DNA of 34,308 bases from Pseudomonas sp. B6002 (GTDB lineage Bacteria > Pseudomonadota > Gammaproteobacteria > Pseudomonadales > Pseudomonadaceae). The stretch spans positions 1 through 34,308 of the forward strand of contig NZ_JACAOY010000038.1 of NCBI RefSeq assembly GCF_013385985.1. The letters run 5' to 3'. Each line of letters starts with the position of its first letter. Positions within the stretch are counted from its first letter, which is position 1. Both the position numbers and the translations under genes were made by a program. Shown here one piece after another: positions 34,286-34,308 of this stretch. Below the pieces are notes generated by a model. It did no database searches, was not told the origin of the DNA, and saw only the letters and a list, made by a program, of their open reading frames with translations.

Positions 34286-34308
34286 CTGAACTGGCCTAAT
34301 GATTTTGG

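Overview
The window is a gene-dense, high-GC stretch of chromosome from a gammaproteobacterium, almost certainly a Pseudomonas of the fluorescens group. Three things point there: the gene order prfB-lysS ... lptF ... ppc-adk-tsaB ... rsmJ ... mexL/mexJK ... plsB and csp-orf-rrmA-dapE-ndvB, which I recall from Pseudomonas chromosomes; the codon bias; and at least eight REP/REPIN repeats of the fluorescens type (ends TGTGGGAGCTGG or TGTAGGAGCCGG). Identification is by reading only; no search was run. I see no tRNA or rRNA gene, insertion sequence, prophage or CRISPR array.

Layout. 1-2.9 kb: translation genes prfB (with the in-frame TGA and +1 programmed frameshift) and lysS, ending in a strong terminator. 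2.95-7.5 kb: a TetR-type regulator, a lipoprotein, a DUF1704 'QEGLA' protein with an apparent zinc-peptidase signature, a lipoprotein alpha/beta hydrolase and two small genes. 7.5-9.4 kb (minus strand): an envelope-stress type pair, a DUF4398 lipoprotein plus the OmpA-like lipoprotein LptF, and a small ribbon-helix-helix-like protein. 9.6-16.1 kb: ppc, adk, tsaB, a 96-aa orphan, a DUF72 protein and a PEP-mutase-like protein. 16.1-17.6 kb: a protein with an internal duplication (minus) and rsmJ (plus). 17.7-23.2 kb: the MexL repressor divergent from the MexJ-MexK RND pump, followed two bases later by a LysE-type exporter. 23.3-27.4 kb: a His/Gly/Pro-rich small protein, then (minus strand) plsB, a YbaY-type lipoprotein and a DUF4197 protein. 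27.5-34.2 kb: a cold-shock protein, then (minus strand) dapE-rrmA-orf125 and a GH17-GT2 beta-glucan synthase (NdvB type), and finally tcdA on the plus strand.

The window is mostly conserved housekeeping and envelope functions: translation fidelity and tRNA modification (prfB, lysS, tsaB, tcdA), rRNA methylation (rsmJ, rrmA), anaplerosis and nucleotide balance (ppc, adk), phospholipid and peptidoglycan precursors (plsB, dapE), and cell-envelope lipoproteins and pumps. The points I rate highest are the DUF1704 protein as a candidate zinc carboxypeptidase, the 206-aa protein with a 61-residue-period internal repeat, the symmetrically nested REPIN at 27790-27909, chimeric REPINs with arms of two subfamilies, and the His-rich small protein at 23329. 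Nothing in the window looks like a defence island or a wholly new multi-gene system.
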